This document shows positions 1 to 9,136 of a stretch of DNA of 64,000 nt, in pieces. The notes under the pieces were generated by a model. The model was not told the DNA's origin, made no database searches, and was given only the letters and a program-made list of their open reading frames with translations. Numbering within the stretch: position 1 is the stretch's first letter; every line of letters starts with the position of its first letter. This DNA is from Oscillospiraceae bacterium (GTDB taxonomy: Bacteria; Bacillota; Clostridia; Oscillospirales; Ruminococcaceae): positions 392,563 through 456,562 of the forward strand of contig JAGBCL010000095.1 in assembly GCA_018110825.1 (NCBI GenBank). The letters run 5' to 3'. The translations under genes and the position numbers were made by a program.

Positions 1-121
1 GGAAATTGGATTTTCCGCTGTTATTCGCACCAATTATTACATTTGTTTCAGATAATGACACTTCCATACTTTCTATGGAGCGATAATTCTCAATTCTTAC
101 CTTTGTTATAAGTATTCCCAT
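1..121 (-). CDS. AAA/OLD-type ATPase, N-terminal fragment cut by the window edge
   Basis: Only the first 40 codons are visible. They open with an SMC/OLD-like beta-strand (VRIENYRSIE) and run into a perfect ATP-binding P-loop, GANNSGKSN, at about residues 30-38. This layout is typical of ABC-class AAA ATPases of the OLD, RecF and AbiLii type. The start at 121 follows a clear AAGGAGAT ribosome binding site. The gene lies 38 nt after the restriction nuclease and in the same direction, so it is probably the last gene of that RM operon. Whether a Toprim nuclease domain follows cannot be seen. Confidence 0.75.
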   Translation of the reverse strand, partial: MGILITKVRIENYRSIESMEVSLSETNVIIGANNSGKSNF

Positions 122-159
122 TATTATCTCCTTATCCTTAGTGCGTATCGATCATTTTA

Positions 160-1674
160 TCAAATTAGATTTTGAAAATAAGCCATACTACTCTGAACTT
201 GCGGCCAATCGATTTCCAATCCAAGACCTACCCTGTATGCAGCTCGACCATTCATCTCTCTGATAAAACCCAACTTTTTAAGGAAAGATATTTCGGCTTG
301 AAAAGCTTTTCTTGTACCGCCAGCTCGTATTGTTGATTTTTTGACCAAATGTAATTGTCTATCAAAGGTATTATCCAACCACTGTAAATACGCATCTTTA
401 TCAAAAACATAATTACCATTTGCGTTTTGATAAGAAAAAGCAAATAGGTCATTATCAAATAAATCTTCTGATAGCTTGTAGATATAATGAAGCATTGCAC
501 CATATTGCCCGTTTTGCAAAACAGCAGCTTTGAGTATCTCCATAGGTATACCCTCTAATGATGTTCCTATTCTTTCGCAGGCATCAACGTATTTATACCC
601 CAAGTCAGTTAATGTTCCGTCAGGAGAAAGGAAACCAATATGGAATAAACCAGAATCAATTACTTCTCGGTAGCTATGCGCATCTTTTCGTACTTTTTTA
701 GCATATTCTTCCCAAGCCTCATCTTCTGTTATTGTTTGAGGTGATGCGTTTAACTTAGAAACGAGCTTTTCTTTTATTGAATCTACTCTACCTGAAAACA
801 GTCCTTGCAATTGAGTGTTTGTAATCTGAATTCTAGTTGGTGTATCATTTACAATATAAGGGTTATTATCCTTATAGAACGGAATCATATTATTCCAAAA
901 ATAAAAATGAAACCAATCATGTCTCCACGCTTTATCGGATATGCTATCTCCAGCCGTATTTGATAGATACTTATAGACATCTGCACCTGCAGATATACGC
1001 TGTATTGCTTGAACCAACGGAACAGGAATTCTAACGTCCGAAAGATTTTCTCCAATAGAAGATATTATTTTTACTGATTGACAATATCTAAAAAATGCAT
1101 CAGGGTGACTCATACCTTCTCTCATATGCGCCCATAACGTTGATACACTTCCCGATGTGGAGGCACTAGTCGCAGTTCTATTAATTGTGCGACATGAGGG
1201 TAATGCTATGTTCCTAATACAATTAATTCTGCCTTGAAACGGTCTTGTTGCAGATAGATTGGGAGATTTATATGTGTAAATAAATATAGGTATATCTGGA
1301 GCTGTAGATTGTATCACCCTGTTAATATGCTGTCCAGGGCTGGTATGTGATGTATACTGTTCGGGAATTGCCATAATCGATGCATGATATCCTTTTTCCA
1401 AATATGCAAACGATTGACCTAAAGCCGTCAGGATACCATGAACACCTTCATTAGGTCTTTTATATTCAAAGGCAATGTTTATGTCGTTAGCATTTGATGG
1501 GTTTTGTGCGCAAATCACACCGTCAGCTAACGGCCATTGATGTCCGCCTTCTCGACCAGCAAACACAGACCACGCTCCCTGTGTTCCTAGATTTCCAAAA
1601 AAAGTGTTTTGGTTCTGCATTATTATTTCAGCAATTTCTGATGATGCATAAGCCGCTTCGGTATCATGACTCAT
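160..1674 (-). CDS. Type II restriction endonuclease, PD-(D/E)XK-like
   Basis: A 504-residue protein encoded 2 nt after the stop of an m5C methyltransferase, with a GGAGAGA ribosome binding site. Residues 45-110 contain LADGVI followed by FEYKRPNEG and GILTALGQSFAYLEKG. The spacing of the acidic residue and the ExK strand fits a PD-(D/E)XK nuclease core. The rest of the protein is not recognised and probably carries target recognition. The operon position (XRE, two methyltransferases, this gene) supports the nuclease role more strongly than the sequence alone. Two separate methyltransferases suggest an asymmetric target. The cleavage specificity cannot be read from the sequence. Confidence 0.75.
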   Translation of the reverse strand: MSHDTEAAYASSEIAEIIMQNQNTFFGNLGTQGAWSVFAGREGGHQWPLADGVICAQNPSNANDINIAFEYKRPNEGVHGILTALGQSFAYLEKGYHASIMAIPEQYTSHTSPGQHINRVIQSTAPDIPIFIYTYKSPNLSATRPFQGRINCIRNIALPSCRTINRTATSASTSGSVSTLWAHMREGMSHPDAFFRYCQSVKIISSIGENLSDVRIPVPLVQAIQRISAGADVYKYLSNTAGDSISDKAWRHDWFHFYFWNNMIPFYKDNNPYIVNDTPTRIQITNTQLQGLFSGRVDSIKEKLVSKLNASPQTITEDEAWEEYAKKVRKDAHSYREVIDSGLFHIGFLSPDGTLTDLGYKYVDACERIGTSLEGIPMEILKAAVLQNGQYGAMLHYIYKLSEDLFDNDLFAFSYQNANGNYVFDKDAYLQWLDNTFDRQLHLVKKSTIRAGGTRKAFQAEISFLKKLGFIREMNGRAAYRVGLGLEIDWPQVQSSMAYFQNLI

Positions 1675-1676
1675 AT

Positions 1677-2744
1677 TTATCTCTCCTTGTGTTTAATAAG
1701 ATACTCCATTATACGTTCTATAAAAGGTTCTGCCATCTGTGGTGGAACAGCATTACCAACTTGAATACACTGTTCCTGTCTTGTTCCTGTAAAAACATGA
1801 CTATCGGGAAATGTCTGTATTCTTGCAGCTTCCCTTGCAGTAAGCGTTCGATTTAATGTGGGGTGTATTGGAAATGCATTATGCCCTGGTACCATCGTAG
1901 TTGATGGCTTTGCTCGGTCGAGCCTTTTGTAAACGTGGCTATAATTTGCCACCTTGCCTGTTTTAGAATCTTTCCTTGTTGCTATTGCCAATTCAGGTGG
2001 TAAATCCTCTATATTAAGCTTACAGCCTTCTTTAACATATCCATATCTAGCAGCAACTATTGGCTTATGTGCTAAAGGAACATGATTAGGCACATTATTC
2101 TCTTTTCCAACAAGATCCATAATCACATCGCCAACAGTCCTGTATTTCGGTTCTTTATCCGAATTAAGAGAAAAATGTGTGGGCATGGGCTTTTCATAGT
2201 TAATCCCCAGTCTGTTACCTATCATAAACATTCGATATCTCTCCTGTGGAACACCATAATCGGCGGCACAGACTATTTCGCACCAAATATCATTGTAACC
2301 TAAGTTTTTGAACTGCTTTTTAACGTTATCAACAAATAAGCCTTTATCTAAATTGGTGAATCCCTTAACATTCTCCATAAAGAAGAACTTTGGATTTAAT
2401 TCTTGGACAAGGCGTATGTACTGATATACAAGTGCATTACGAGGATCTTTATGAGGATCGTAATCTTGCGTATTAACAAATCTTCTCTTACCAAATACAG
2501 AAAATCCTTGACAAGGCGGTCCTCCAACTATTAAATCAACTTCTTTTAAGCCAATATATTGCTTTACCGATTCTAGAGATATATTGTTAATATCATCGCA
2601 AATCATGGGAACAGACGGAAAATTAAGAGTATGCGTTTCAGCAAATTGGGGATTTATTTCATTCGCAAATAAAACATCAAATCCACATTCATTTAGTGCT
2701 ATGGATAAACCGCCTGCACCTGAGAACAAATCAATCGCATTCAT
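1677..2744 (-). CDS. DNA (cytosine-5) methyltransferase M1
   Basis: A 355-aa C5-cytosine methyltransferase with all conserved motifs in order. Motif I is DLFSGAGGLS near the N-terminus, and motif IV is GGPPCQGFS with the catalytic Cys. Motif VI is MENVKGF, motif VIII is YGVPQERYRMFMIG, and IX/X are TAREAARIQTFP and QVGNAVPP. It protects host DNA against the adjacent nuclease. Its start overlaps the end of the upstream methyltransferase by 14 nt, which implies translational coupling. The two enzymes are clear paralogues in the core and tail but differ between motifs VIII and IX, where target recognition lies. Confidence 0.95.
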   Translation of the reverse strand: MNAIDLFSGAGGLSIALNECGFDVLFANEINPQFAETHTLNFPSVPMICDDINNISLESVKQYIGLKEVDLIVGGPPCQGFSVFGKRRFVNTQDYDPHKDPRNALVYQYIRLVQELNPKFFFMENVKGFTNLDKGLFVDNVKKQFKNLGYNDIWCEIVCAADYGVPQERYRMFMIGNRLGINYEKPMPTHFSLNSDKEPKYRTVGDVIMDLVGKENNVPNHVPLAHKPIVAARYGYVKEGCKLNIEDLPPELAIATRKDSKTGKVANYSHVYKRLDRAKPSTTMVPGHNAFPIHPTLNRTLTAREAARIQTFPDSHVFTGTRQEQCIQVGNAVPPQMAEPFIERIMEYLIKHKER

Positions 2745-3786
2745 ATAAACCTAATTCCTTTGCTTTTTCTATTTGTGTAATAATAAATCTTGCAAGTTTC
2801 TCTGAAAACATTGGAGGAACCGCATTTCCAACCTGATGTCCCTGTTGTCTGCGGTTACCTTCGAAGATAATACTATCAGGGAATGTTTGAATTCTAGCTG
2901 CTTCACGTACTGTCAAGCTACGATGCAATGTAGGATGAATGGGAAACGCATCATTACCTGGAACCATAGTCAATGCAGGACGAGTTCTACTAAGACGTTT
3001 ATATGTATTACCAAAGTTTTTTCTGTAAAGATCGGGGGGAAGTGCATCTTCAGGTAATCTTCCTCCTTCAGGAATCATTTTATACCTCGCTATGTTTTTT
3101 TCTGTATGTTTTAATGCAACATGGTTTATTGATGGAGCATCTCCAATATTCTCTAAATCTTTAATTACATCCCAGCAATTATTCCACGACGGTAATCCAT
3201 CATTAGGATCATCAGAATGATCAGGTTTAGGAAACTCAATAGGTAATCCAACACGATTACCTATTATGATTACACGATATCTTATTTCAGGCACTCCAAA
3301 ATCAGCCATATTAATAAGTTTATAATCAGCATTATATCCTGCATCTTTTAAAAGATTTAAAACATTCTTCAAATATGCTCCACCTTGCAACGTAAGAATT
3401 CCTTTAACATTCTCCATCACAATGAACTTCGGACGCACTTCTCGTATCAGTTTAGCATATGTTAGAACCAGCTCATTTCTAGGATCGTGCTTCGCTCGTT
3501 TCTCAGGATCAGAAGATACTCTTTTTCCAATCGTTGAGAAACCCTGACAAGGTGGACCTCCAATAATAATATCAAGAGGAGATACATCATGAATATAAGT
3601 ATCAATTTCAGCCACCTCAATTATATTGATGTCTTTATTTATAAAAGGAATATTAGCAAAATTCTTTTTATGCGTTCTTTCAACAAGATCATTATTATCA
3701 ATACAAAGTTTTATATTAAAACCAGCATTCTCAAATCCCAAGTGCAATCCGCCAGCACCTGAAAAAAGATCTATTGCATTATACAT
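2731..3786 (-). CDS. DNA (cytosine-5) methyltransferase M2
   Basis: The second C5-cytosine methyltransferase of the operon, 351 aa from the ATG at 3786. An in-frame GTG three codons upstream overlaps the XRE gene, but the AGGTGAG ribosome binding site is best spaced for the ATG. Motif I is DLFSGAGGLHLGFENAGF, motif IV is GGPPCQGFS and motif VI is MENVKG. Motif VIII is FGVPEIRYRVIIIGNR, and the tail has TVREAARIQTFP and QVGNAVPP. All catalytic residues are present. Two paralogous m5C enzymes with one nuclease are usual for targets whose strands differ, so each enzyme probably modifies one strand. Confidence 0.95.
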   Translation of the reverse strand: MYNAIDLFSGAGGLHLGFENAGFNIKLCIDNNDLVERTHKKNFANIPFINKDINIIEVAEIDTYIHDVSPLDIIIGGPPCQGFSTIGKRVSSDPEKRAKHDPRNELVLTYAKLIREVRPKFIVMENVKGILTLQGGAYLKNVLNLLKDAGYNADYKLINMADFGVPEIRYRVIIIGNRVGLPIEFPKPDHSDDPNDGLPSWNNCWDVIKDLENIGDAPSINHVALKHTEKNIARYKMIPEGGRLPEDALPPDLYRKNFGNTYKRLSRTRPALTMVPGNDAFPIHPTLHRSLTVREAARIQTFPDSIIFEGNRRQQGHQVGNAVPPMFSEKLARFIITQIEKAKELGLYECD

Positions 3787-3787
3787 C

Positions 3788-4009
3788 TTACTCACCTGCC
3801 AATTTCTTTTTTATATCAATATCAACAGCATTTTTTTTGCAATAATCATCAATAAGCTTTAGTGCTTTATATGATGGTTTGCTTTTGCCTGTTTCCCATC
3901 TATTTACCGTTGTAAATGATACCCCAAGTTCTTTAGCAAAATCTTCTTGACTTAATAAACATACTGTTCGTATTTCTTTTATTATTCCAGCCCATTTCAT
4001 GTTAGTCAC
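3788..4009 (-). CDS. XRE-family controller protein of the RM operon
   Basis: A 73-aa helix-turn-helix protein. The HTH_3 pattern is plain: LLSQEDFAKELGVSFTTVNRWETGKSKPS covers both helices. It is the first gene of the operon, ends 1 nt before the M2 ATG, and follows a GGAGGTGA ribosome binding site. Small XRE proteins heading RM operons are usually C (controller) proteins. These delay nuclease expression after entry into a new host and bind their own promoter. The promoter here carries three phased repeats that fit such an operator (4023-4058). Confidence 0.9.
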   Translation of the reverse strand: MTNMKWAGIIKEIRTVCLLSQEDFAKELGVSFTTVNRWETGKSKPSYKALKLIDDYCKKNAVDIDIKKKLAGE

Positions 4010-4022
4010 CTCCGTAAAGCTA

Positions 4023-4058
4023 TAGCATTATTATAGCATATCATTAGCATTATTGCAA
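4023..4058 (-). promoter_or_regulatory. Promoter and phased operator of the XRE-led RM operon
   Basis: Read on the minus strand, TTGCAA (4058-4053), a 17-nt spacer and TATAAT (4035-4030) form a sigma-A-type promoter 20 nt from the XRE start. On the plus strand, three copies of TAGCAT start at 4023, 4034 and 4045. They are exactly 11 bp apart, about one helical turn, and overlap the -10 and spacer. This is what an autoregulatory C-protein operator should look like. Binding by the XRE protein is inferred. Confidence 0.7.
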
Positions 4059-4422
4059 GTACTTTCAAAACAAAGGCACTACACAATATCATATGAAATA
4101 ACGCCTTTGTTAGAATTGGAGTTTAATGTCACTATTTGAATTATGGTTATTTAAAAAATAGTAAATTGAATAAGTAAAAATCTTGGGATTATAACTTTGA
4201 TGATGCTTTGCGATGGAACAAACTTCTCCTTAGTAGATCTTTTAATGCTAATGCATTTTATAAATCGGAACAAAAAATAGAATAGCAATCAGTTATTTAT
4301 TGGTACGCAATATATAACTGATTGCTATTTTGAGGTTACACAGAATTTGGTATGGAGTCGCTATTTTTAAATTAGATATGAAAAACAACGTAAAATCGCC
4401 CTCTAAATTTAGGCGCTGATGT
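4059..4422. other. Intergenic region with 16-bp inverted repeat
   Basis: No gene is visible here. A perfect 16-bp inverted repeat (arms 4281-4296 and 4314-4329, AATAGCAATCAGTTAT and its complement) could be a terminator left from a lost gene. The region should contain the missing 5' part of the methylase gene that begins at 4423, but no reading frame continuing it is present. Confidence 0.5.
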
Positions 4423-5961
4423 TTGTGTTGGATTACCGCAAATTATTTAAGAGCCAACAAGATATCTGCAAAAGATAGAGCTGGTTTTATCTCTGCGATT
4501 ATTCTTGCTTTAACAAACGAAGATTCTATGCTCTATAAAAATGCCAAAGTAGCGATTGATGCAAAAAATTCCAGCAAATCTAAAACATTAACAGATACAA
4601 TTGGAGAAAGTGCCATTACGCTTTTAAAAAACTCTCTTTATGACATTTGGGATAACAAAGATAGAATACCGAAGGTGAAACGTGACGCTTTAGAAGAATA
4701 CTATAACGGAATTTTAGTGAAATCGCTTTTGAATGAGCCGGATGGACTTGAAAAATGCAAACGGTATTACAAATATGGTGACAATGTTCTTTCTTGCTGT
4801 ATCTACTCTGTGTATGAAAATATAACAACAACTTTGCAGCACCATACAGATTTAGATATTATGGGAACATTCTATACCGTGTTTTTAAGATATGCTGCGG
4901 GCGATGCAAAAGACAAAGGTATTGTGTTAACCCCAAAACATATTACGGAGCTGTTTTGTGATATTGCCGAGCATTATTTGGGAAAGAAATTAGATCAAAG
5001 CACAAAAGTAATTGATATCGCTTGTGGAACAGGTGCTTTTCTTATTGCAGCCCTAAATAAAATGGATAGTAACATTAATAAGGCCACAATTAGCGAAGCT
5101 AAAAAGAAAAAATATAGAAAAGATGTCCGAACTAATTGCCTAATAGGCGTAGAAAATGAGCCTTCAATGTTTGCTCTTGCCTATGCAAATATGCGATTCC
5201 ACGGAGATGGAAAATCAAACTTGTATTGTTGCTCATCGTTATTAAAAGACAAAGATACAAAGGGCGTTGTTGATAAAGATGAAGAAGGACACAATGTATC
5301 GTTAATAGATCAGCTGAAAAATAAAAGCGGAAATATTGATGTTGCTATGGTTAATCCCCCGTATTCTACAGATTCCCCCACAGATAAGAAAAAGGGAGAG
5401 AAGCAATCCGGACAGACAGAGCTTGATTTTGTCTACTCAATGCTAACATATTTGAAAAAAGGCGGAATTGGAATAGCAATCGTTCCAATGTCATGTGCGA
5501 GCAATAAAGGAAAAGGTATGCGTGATACAATTTTGAAAGAACATACCTTGTTGGCATGTATGACAATGCCGCCTAAACTGTTCCAAGATAGCAAAGTAGG
5601 AACATCAACATGTATTATGGTTTTCAAAGCACATATTCCGCATAAAGATACTGACAAAATCGTGTTTATGTCCAGATGGTTGGATGATGGTTTTGTTACT
5701 GTTCCGCACAATGGAAGATTTGATAAAAACAATCAGTGGACAGAAATCAAAGCAGAATGGTTACGTCAAATTAAAGGAATATCAAAAAGCGATGATACAG
5801 TTTTCTTAAAACGCATAATAAAAACAGGAAAAGAGGAATGTTTGGCAGAAGCATATGTTGAAACTGATTACTCAAAATTAACGGATGATGATTTTGAAAG
5901 AACTCTAAAAAAATATGCGCTGTTTCTCTACATGCAAGAAAACGATTTGTCAGAGGAGTAA
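4423..5961 (+). CDS. N6-adenine DNA methylase (HsdM-like), 5'-truncated
   Basis: The visible 512 residues contain the adenine methyltransferase core of type I/IIG systems. Motif I (VIDIACGTGAF) is at about residues 196-206 and the catalytic NPPY at 311-314. The protein starts abruptly at a TTG, one codon after an in-frame TGA at 4417, with no ribosome binding site. The first residues (NYLRANKISAKDRAGFISAIILAL) resemble the middle of related proteins that normally carry an extra N-terminal nuclease-like domain. The front of the gene is therefore probably lost. The core and its partner at 5964 are intact, so some methylase activity is possible if translation starts. Confidence 0.75.
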   Translation: MCWITANYLRANKISAKDRAGFISAIILALTNEDSMLYKNAKVAIDAKNSSKSKTLTDTIGESAITLLKNSLYDIWDNKDRIPKVKRDALEEYYNGILVKSLLNEPDGLEKCKRYYKYGDNVLSCCIYSVYENITTTLQHHTDLDIMGTFYTVFLRYAAGDAKDKGIVLTPKHITELFCDIAEHYLGKKLDQSTKVIDIACGTGAFLIAALNKMDSNINKATISEAKKKKYRKDVRTNCLIGVENEPSMFALAYANMRFHGDGKSNLYCCSSLLKDKDTKGVVDKDEEGHNVSLIDQLKNKSGNIDVAMVNPPYSTDSPTDKKKGEKQSGQTELDFVYSMLTYLKKGGIGIAIVPMSCASNKGKGMRDTILKEHTLLACMTMPPKLFQDSKVGTSTCIMVFKAHIPHKDTDKIVFMSRWLDDGFVTVPHNGRFDKNNQWTEIKAEWLRQIKGISKSDDTVFLKRIIKTGKEECLAEAYVETDYSKLTDDDFERTLKKYALFLYMQENDLSEE

Positions 5962-5963
5962 TT

Positions 5964-7010
5964 ATGAAAAAACTAAACGAACTATTTACTGTAACTTATG
6001 GTGTGAATTTGGAATTATACAAGCTAACATTAAGTGATGGTTTGGATTCAATTAATTATGTATCTCGAACGAAAAAAAACAATGGTGTTTCTGCACGAGT
6101 TGAAAGAATTGCAAATCTCAAACCCAATCCGGCAAACACCTTGTCCATAGCTCTTACTGGAAGCGTTCTTGAAGTGTTTTTGCAAGAAGAAGAATATTAT
6201 TCAGGAAGAGATATCGCTTATTTAACCCCCATTAACAGTATGGATAGATACACCTTGCTAATGTATTGTACGCTTATTAGGCATAATCAATTTAAATATT
6301 GTCAAGGAAGAGGAGCGAATACCACAGTTGGGGAAATTTTGTTGCCCGAAATAAGCGAGTTGAGTAAGTATAAAAAATATGATGTTTTGCCTGATATATC
6401 GACTATTCCGGATTATTTTTTGGAAGAAGGATATGAGAAAGCTTGTTGGTATATGGATAACATAGATCAACATGATTTTGAAAATAAGTATAGACCTTCA
6501 TTTTTTAGCGAAAAGCTTGATACATACAGACAAAAAAGAAAAAGGAAACCTTGCTCGTTGAATGAAATATTCGCTATTGAATATCCTAAAACTCTTATAT
6601 ATGCAGAAATGCAGCCCTACTTAGATGGGATAAACTTTGTCAGTTCAAAAGGAAAAAACAATGGTGTGGTTGGACGAGTAGAGAAGAAAGACGGAATAAA
6701 GGTTTATCCTAAAGGATGCATAACTGTTCCTCTAAAAGGATCCGTTTTATCAACTGCTATTCAACAGGAAGATTGCTATGTAGCACATCAAACAGCCGTG
6801 TTAACACCTATTAAAGATATGAGTATATACACAAAAATGTATATCATTACCCTTATCAATGCAAATAAATTTAGATTCAATTATGGTAGGCAGGCAGATA
6901 ATACCTTGAAAGACCTAGAAATCGAACTCCCCATAGACGAACATGGCGATTTTGATTGGAAATATATAGATAACTATATAAAATCCTTGCCATATAGTGC
7001 AAATATTTAA
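5964..7010 (+). CDS. Specificity (S-like) subunit with two target-recognition repeats
   Basis: A 348-aa protein 2 nt after the methylase, with a GAGGAG ribosome binding site. It has two homologous halves. Each contains an INYVS/INFVS segment, a K(K/G)KNNGV turn, a VPLKGSVL/IALTGSVL strand and a closing (G)R(G/Q)A(N/D)NT motif. This two-TRD arrangement is that of type I HsdS and type IIB/IIG S subunits, where each half reads one half-site of a bipartite target. It would direct the N6-adenine methylase encoded just upstream. No HsdR gene is present in the window. Confidence 0.8.
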   Translation: MKKLNELFTVTYGVNLELYKLTLSDGLDSINYVSRTKKNNGVSARVERIANLKPNPANTLSIALTGSVLEVFLQEEEYYSGRDIAYLTPINSMDRYTLLMYCTLIRHNQFKYCQGRGANTTVGEILLPEISELSKYKKYDVLPDISTIPDYFLEEGYEKACWYMDNIDQHDFENKYRPSFFSEKLDTYRQKRKRKPCSLNEIFAIEYPKTLIYAEMQPYLDGINFVSSKGKNNGVVGRVEKKDGIKVYPKGCITVPLKGSVLSTAIQQEDCYVAHQTAVLTPIKDMSIYTKMYIITLINANKFRFNYGRQADNTLKDLEIELPIDEHGDFDWKYIDNYIKSLPYSANI

Positions 7011-7022
7011 TAGGAGATTATT

Positions 7023-7312
7023 ATGAACATTGCTTTTGTAGAGATTAGAAATTTCAGAAAGCTGAAAAGTTGCAGAAGAGATTTAAGCCCCCATCTACTA
7101 TATTTGTTGGAGCAAATAACAGCGGAGAAGCATCGGTAATGTTCGCTCTTATAAAGTTTTTGAAGAAACGTCAACTTGTTATAGAAGATTTTACATTGTC
7201 TAATTTGGCTACTATTGCACATTTAGGAGATAAATATGTTGACGAAGCCAATCCTATCATACCAAACAGTGAAGATTGCATCATTATTAGCTATAATAAC
7301 CCCATGTTTTAG
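7023..7312 (+). pseudogene. Decayed AAA/OLD-type ATPase gene
   Basis: The first frame starts with ATG at 7023 behind AGGAG and reads MNIAFVEIRNFRKLKSC, the usual N-terminal strand of OLD/RecF-type ATPases. It ends after 38 codons. A second frame from about 7070 continues the same protein family: TIFVGANNSGEAS, then FALIKFLKKRQ. A frameshift therefore splits the gene. The P-loop Lys is changed to Glu (GEAS instead of GKS), and the rest of the gene is missing. It lies 12 nt after the S-like gene, matching the position of ATPase genes behind the other two RM modules. Confidence 0.75.
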
Positions 7313-7510
7313 ATGTCTAAAAGGAAGGCAATAAGCTAGTTTAATAGAGAGCTGACCTGATATATTTCCAGTTGTTCTATTCTTAATTTGGTCAGAGCAA
7401 CGGACACACATCTTCCCAATTTATGAATGTTTGAAAACACGTTGTCAAGAAGCGAGATTTGGCGCAGGGGATTCTTCAAGATTTACAGATTAAAAAGAAA
7501 CATAATACAT

Positions 7511-7539
7511 AGTGGCAGTTGGAAATTCCAACTGCCACT
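7511..7539. terminator. Long perfect hairpin (14-bp arms)
   Basis: AGTGGCAGTTGGAA and its reverse complement are separated by a single A. This is a strong hairpin, with no clean T-run on either side. It lies downstream of the decayed ATPase gene and may have ended that operon. Confidence 0.5.
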
Positions 7540-7576
7540 ATTCTTAAATAAGAATCAAACCTGAATTTAATAATTC

Positions 7577-7695
7577 AGTCACGCGCTCTCAGATGTTGCC
7601 CATCCTCTGCACCGCTTTTTATGCAAGCAGGAACATCTGATTGATGTGAAGAACTTAGGCATAAAGGTTATCAAAGGCAAAACAAAATATAATTG
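7577..7695 (+). pseudogene. Unrecognised 3' gene fragment
   Basis: An open frame without a start ends at TGA 7693-7695 and reads ...HLIDVKNLGIKVIKGKTKYN. A good terminator follows at 7706-7744, so this is probably the tail of a lost gene. The family is not recognised. The fragment contains ACCGCTTTTTATGCAA (7611-7626), which recurs exactly at 7924-7939. Confidence 0.35.
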
Positions 7696-7705
7696 AGATT
7701 CAAAC

Positions 7706-7744
7706 CCGATAATTCCCTTGTGGAGTTATCGGGTTATTTCTTTT
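7706..7744 (+). terminator. Intrinsic terminator
   Basis: CCCGATAA and TTATCGGG form a stem, followed by TTATTTCTTTT. Confidence 0.7.
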
Positions 7745-8071
7745 CACTCAATAATATCCCTCATTGTTCCTTTTATAAGAAAACAAAACTCTGTCCTATT
7801 TGAAAAATATCCTAAAATGCAACTTTCAAAATATGCAATCCTGCAAACTTTTCGCTTGGGGTTATAAAATCCTCCTCCGACTGACCTTAATTTATGAAAG
7901 CTGTAATTTGCATTAAAAACATTACCGCTTTTTATGCAAAGCTACAAACTTTCAGAAATTCCCGAAAACAGACTTAAAAAATCGGGCGAAATTGTAGGTA
8001 CTTATGAAAGGGTGTAACGCTCTCTCAAATTTCAAGGAAAGGAATGATGTAAATGAAATTATTACAAGGAG
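7745..8071. other. Upstream region of the relaxase gene; candidate transfer origin
   Basis: No gene is visible. The 16-nt sequence ACCGCTTTTTATGCAA at 7924-7939 repeats 7611-7626. A region directly upstream of a MobA/L relaxase gene is the usual place for oriT, but I see no family signature that would fix the nick site. Confidence 0.35.
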
Positions 8072-9118
8072 GTGCTACATATTGCAATTTATCATTTTAA
8101 CGTCAAGGTCGTAAGCCGTGGCAAAAATGCAAGTGCGGTTGCGAAAGCGGCGTACATATCGGGAGAGAAAATTAAAAACAGCTATGACGGTGTTACCCAC
8201 GATTACCGAAAGAAGAAAGAAATTGTACATAAGGAAATTCTTTTGCCGTCAAACGCTCCACCTGAATTTATGAAACGTGATGTTCTTTGGAATGCTGTTG
8301 AGCAAGCAGAAAAGCGAAAAAACAGCCAAACCGCAAAGCACATTGACGCAGCTTTGCCATTGGAAATATCCCGTGATGAGCAGATTGATTTGGTACGGAA
8401 TTTTTGTCAGCAATGCTTCATTTCAAAAGGAATGTGTGCTGATTTTGCAATTCACGATAAGGGTGACGGTAATCCACACGTTCATATTCTACTCACCACA
8501 CGCAGAGTTAATGAGAATGGATTTACTGTAAAAGACCGTTCTTGGAATGACAAGTCGCTTCTGCTGGAGTGGAGAAAGCTGTGGGCGGATTGGTGCAATC
8601 ACAAGCTGTATGCTGTTTCCGATGAACGAATTGACCACAGAAGTTATGCGTCACAAGGAATTGATAAAATTCCGCAGATGCATTTGGGTGCGGCGGCTTG
8701 TGCGATTGAGAAAAAGGGTTATCGTACTGACAAGGGCAGTCGAAACAGACGGATTGCTCTGACAAATCTTGATATGAAGATTGAAGAGCAGAAACGTGAG
8801 TTAAATGACATTCGCTCCGAGAGAATACGGCTTCGCACAGATTATCTTGAAACTATTGTAGGCTGTCAATATTGCGAAATGCAGAAGCTTGAAGGTAACA
8901 TTTTGCATTTAAAAGATTTTGAGATTGAACTACGGAAAAGGAATGTACAATGTCACATTATGGGTATGACTGATGGCACGGGAGCAATTTTCTTCCCGAA
9001 AGCAGATTATGACAAAGCTGTCGAAGCTTTGAATGTAGTTGAAGGGAGAGCAAATACGACAACCGTGCCGCCTGAACAGAAACAGGACAAGCCTTTGAAG
9101 AAGCACCGTTCACGGTAA
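8072..9118 (+). CDS. MobA/MobL-family relaxase
   Basis: Relaxases of this family nick the transfer origin and pilot the DNA strand during mobilisation. The N-terminus (AIYHFNVKVVSRG, SAVAKAAYISGEKI) is the MobA/L signature. The metal-binding HVHILLTTR lies at about residues 136-144. The C-terminal third is charged and helical. At 348 aa it is shorter than many MobL proteins. The start is unusual: the AAGGAGG ribosome binding site covers the GTG at 8072. The family's normal N-terminus (M-A-I-Y-H-F) would align with ATT at 8081, ideally spaced from that site, so ATT initiation is possible. Confidence 0.9.
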   Translation: MLHIAIYHFNVKVVSRGKNASAVAKAAYISGEKIKNSYDGVTHDYRKKKEIVHKEILLPSNAPPEFMKRDVLWNAVEQAEKRKNSQTAKHIDAALPLEISRDEQIDLVRNFCQQCFISKGMCADFAIHDKGDGNPHVHILLTTRRVNENGFTVKDRSWNDKSLLLEWRKLWADWCNHKLYAVSDERIDHRSYASQGIDKIPQMHLGAAACAIEKKGYRTDKGSRNRRIALTNLDMKIEEQKRELNDIRSERIRLRTDYLETIVGCQYCEMQKLEGNILHLKDFEIELRKRNVQCHIMGMTDGTGAIFFPKADYDKAVEALNVVEGRANTTTVPPEQKQDKPLKKHRSR

Positions 9119-9136
9119 AACGCTGTGCGTATTTTC

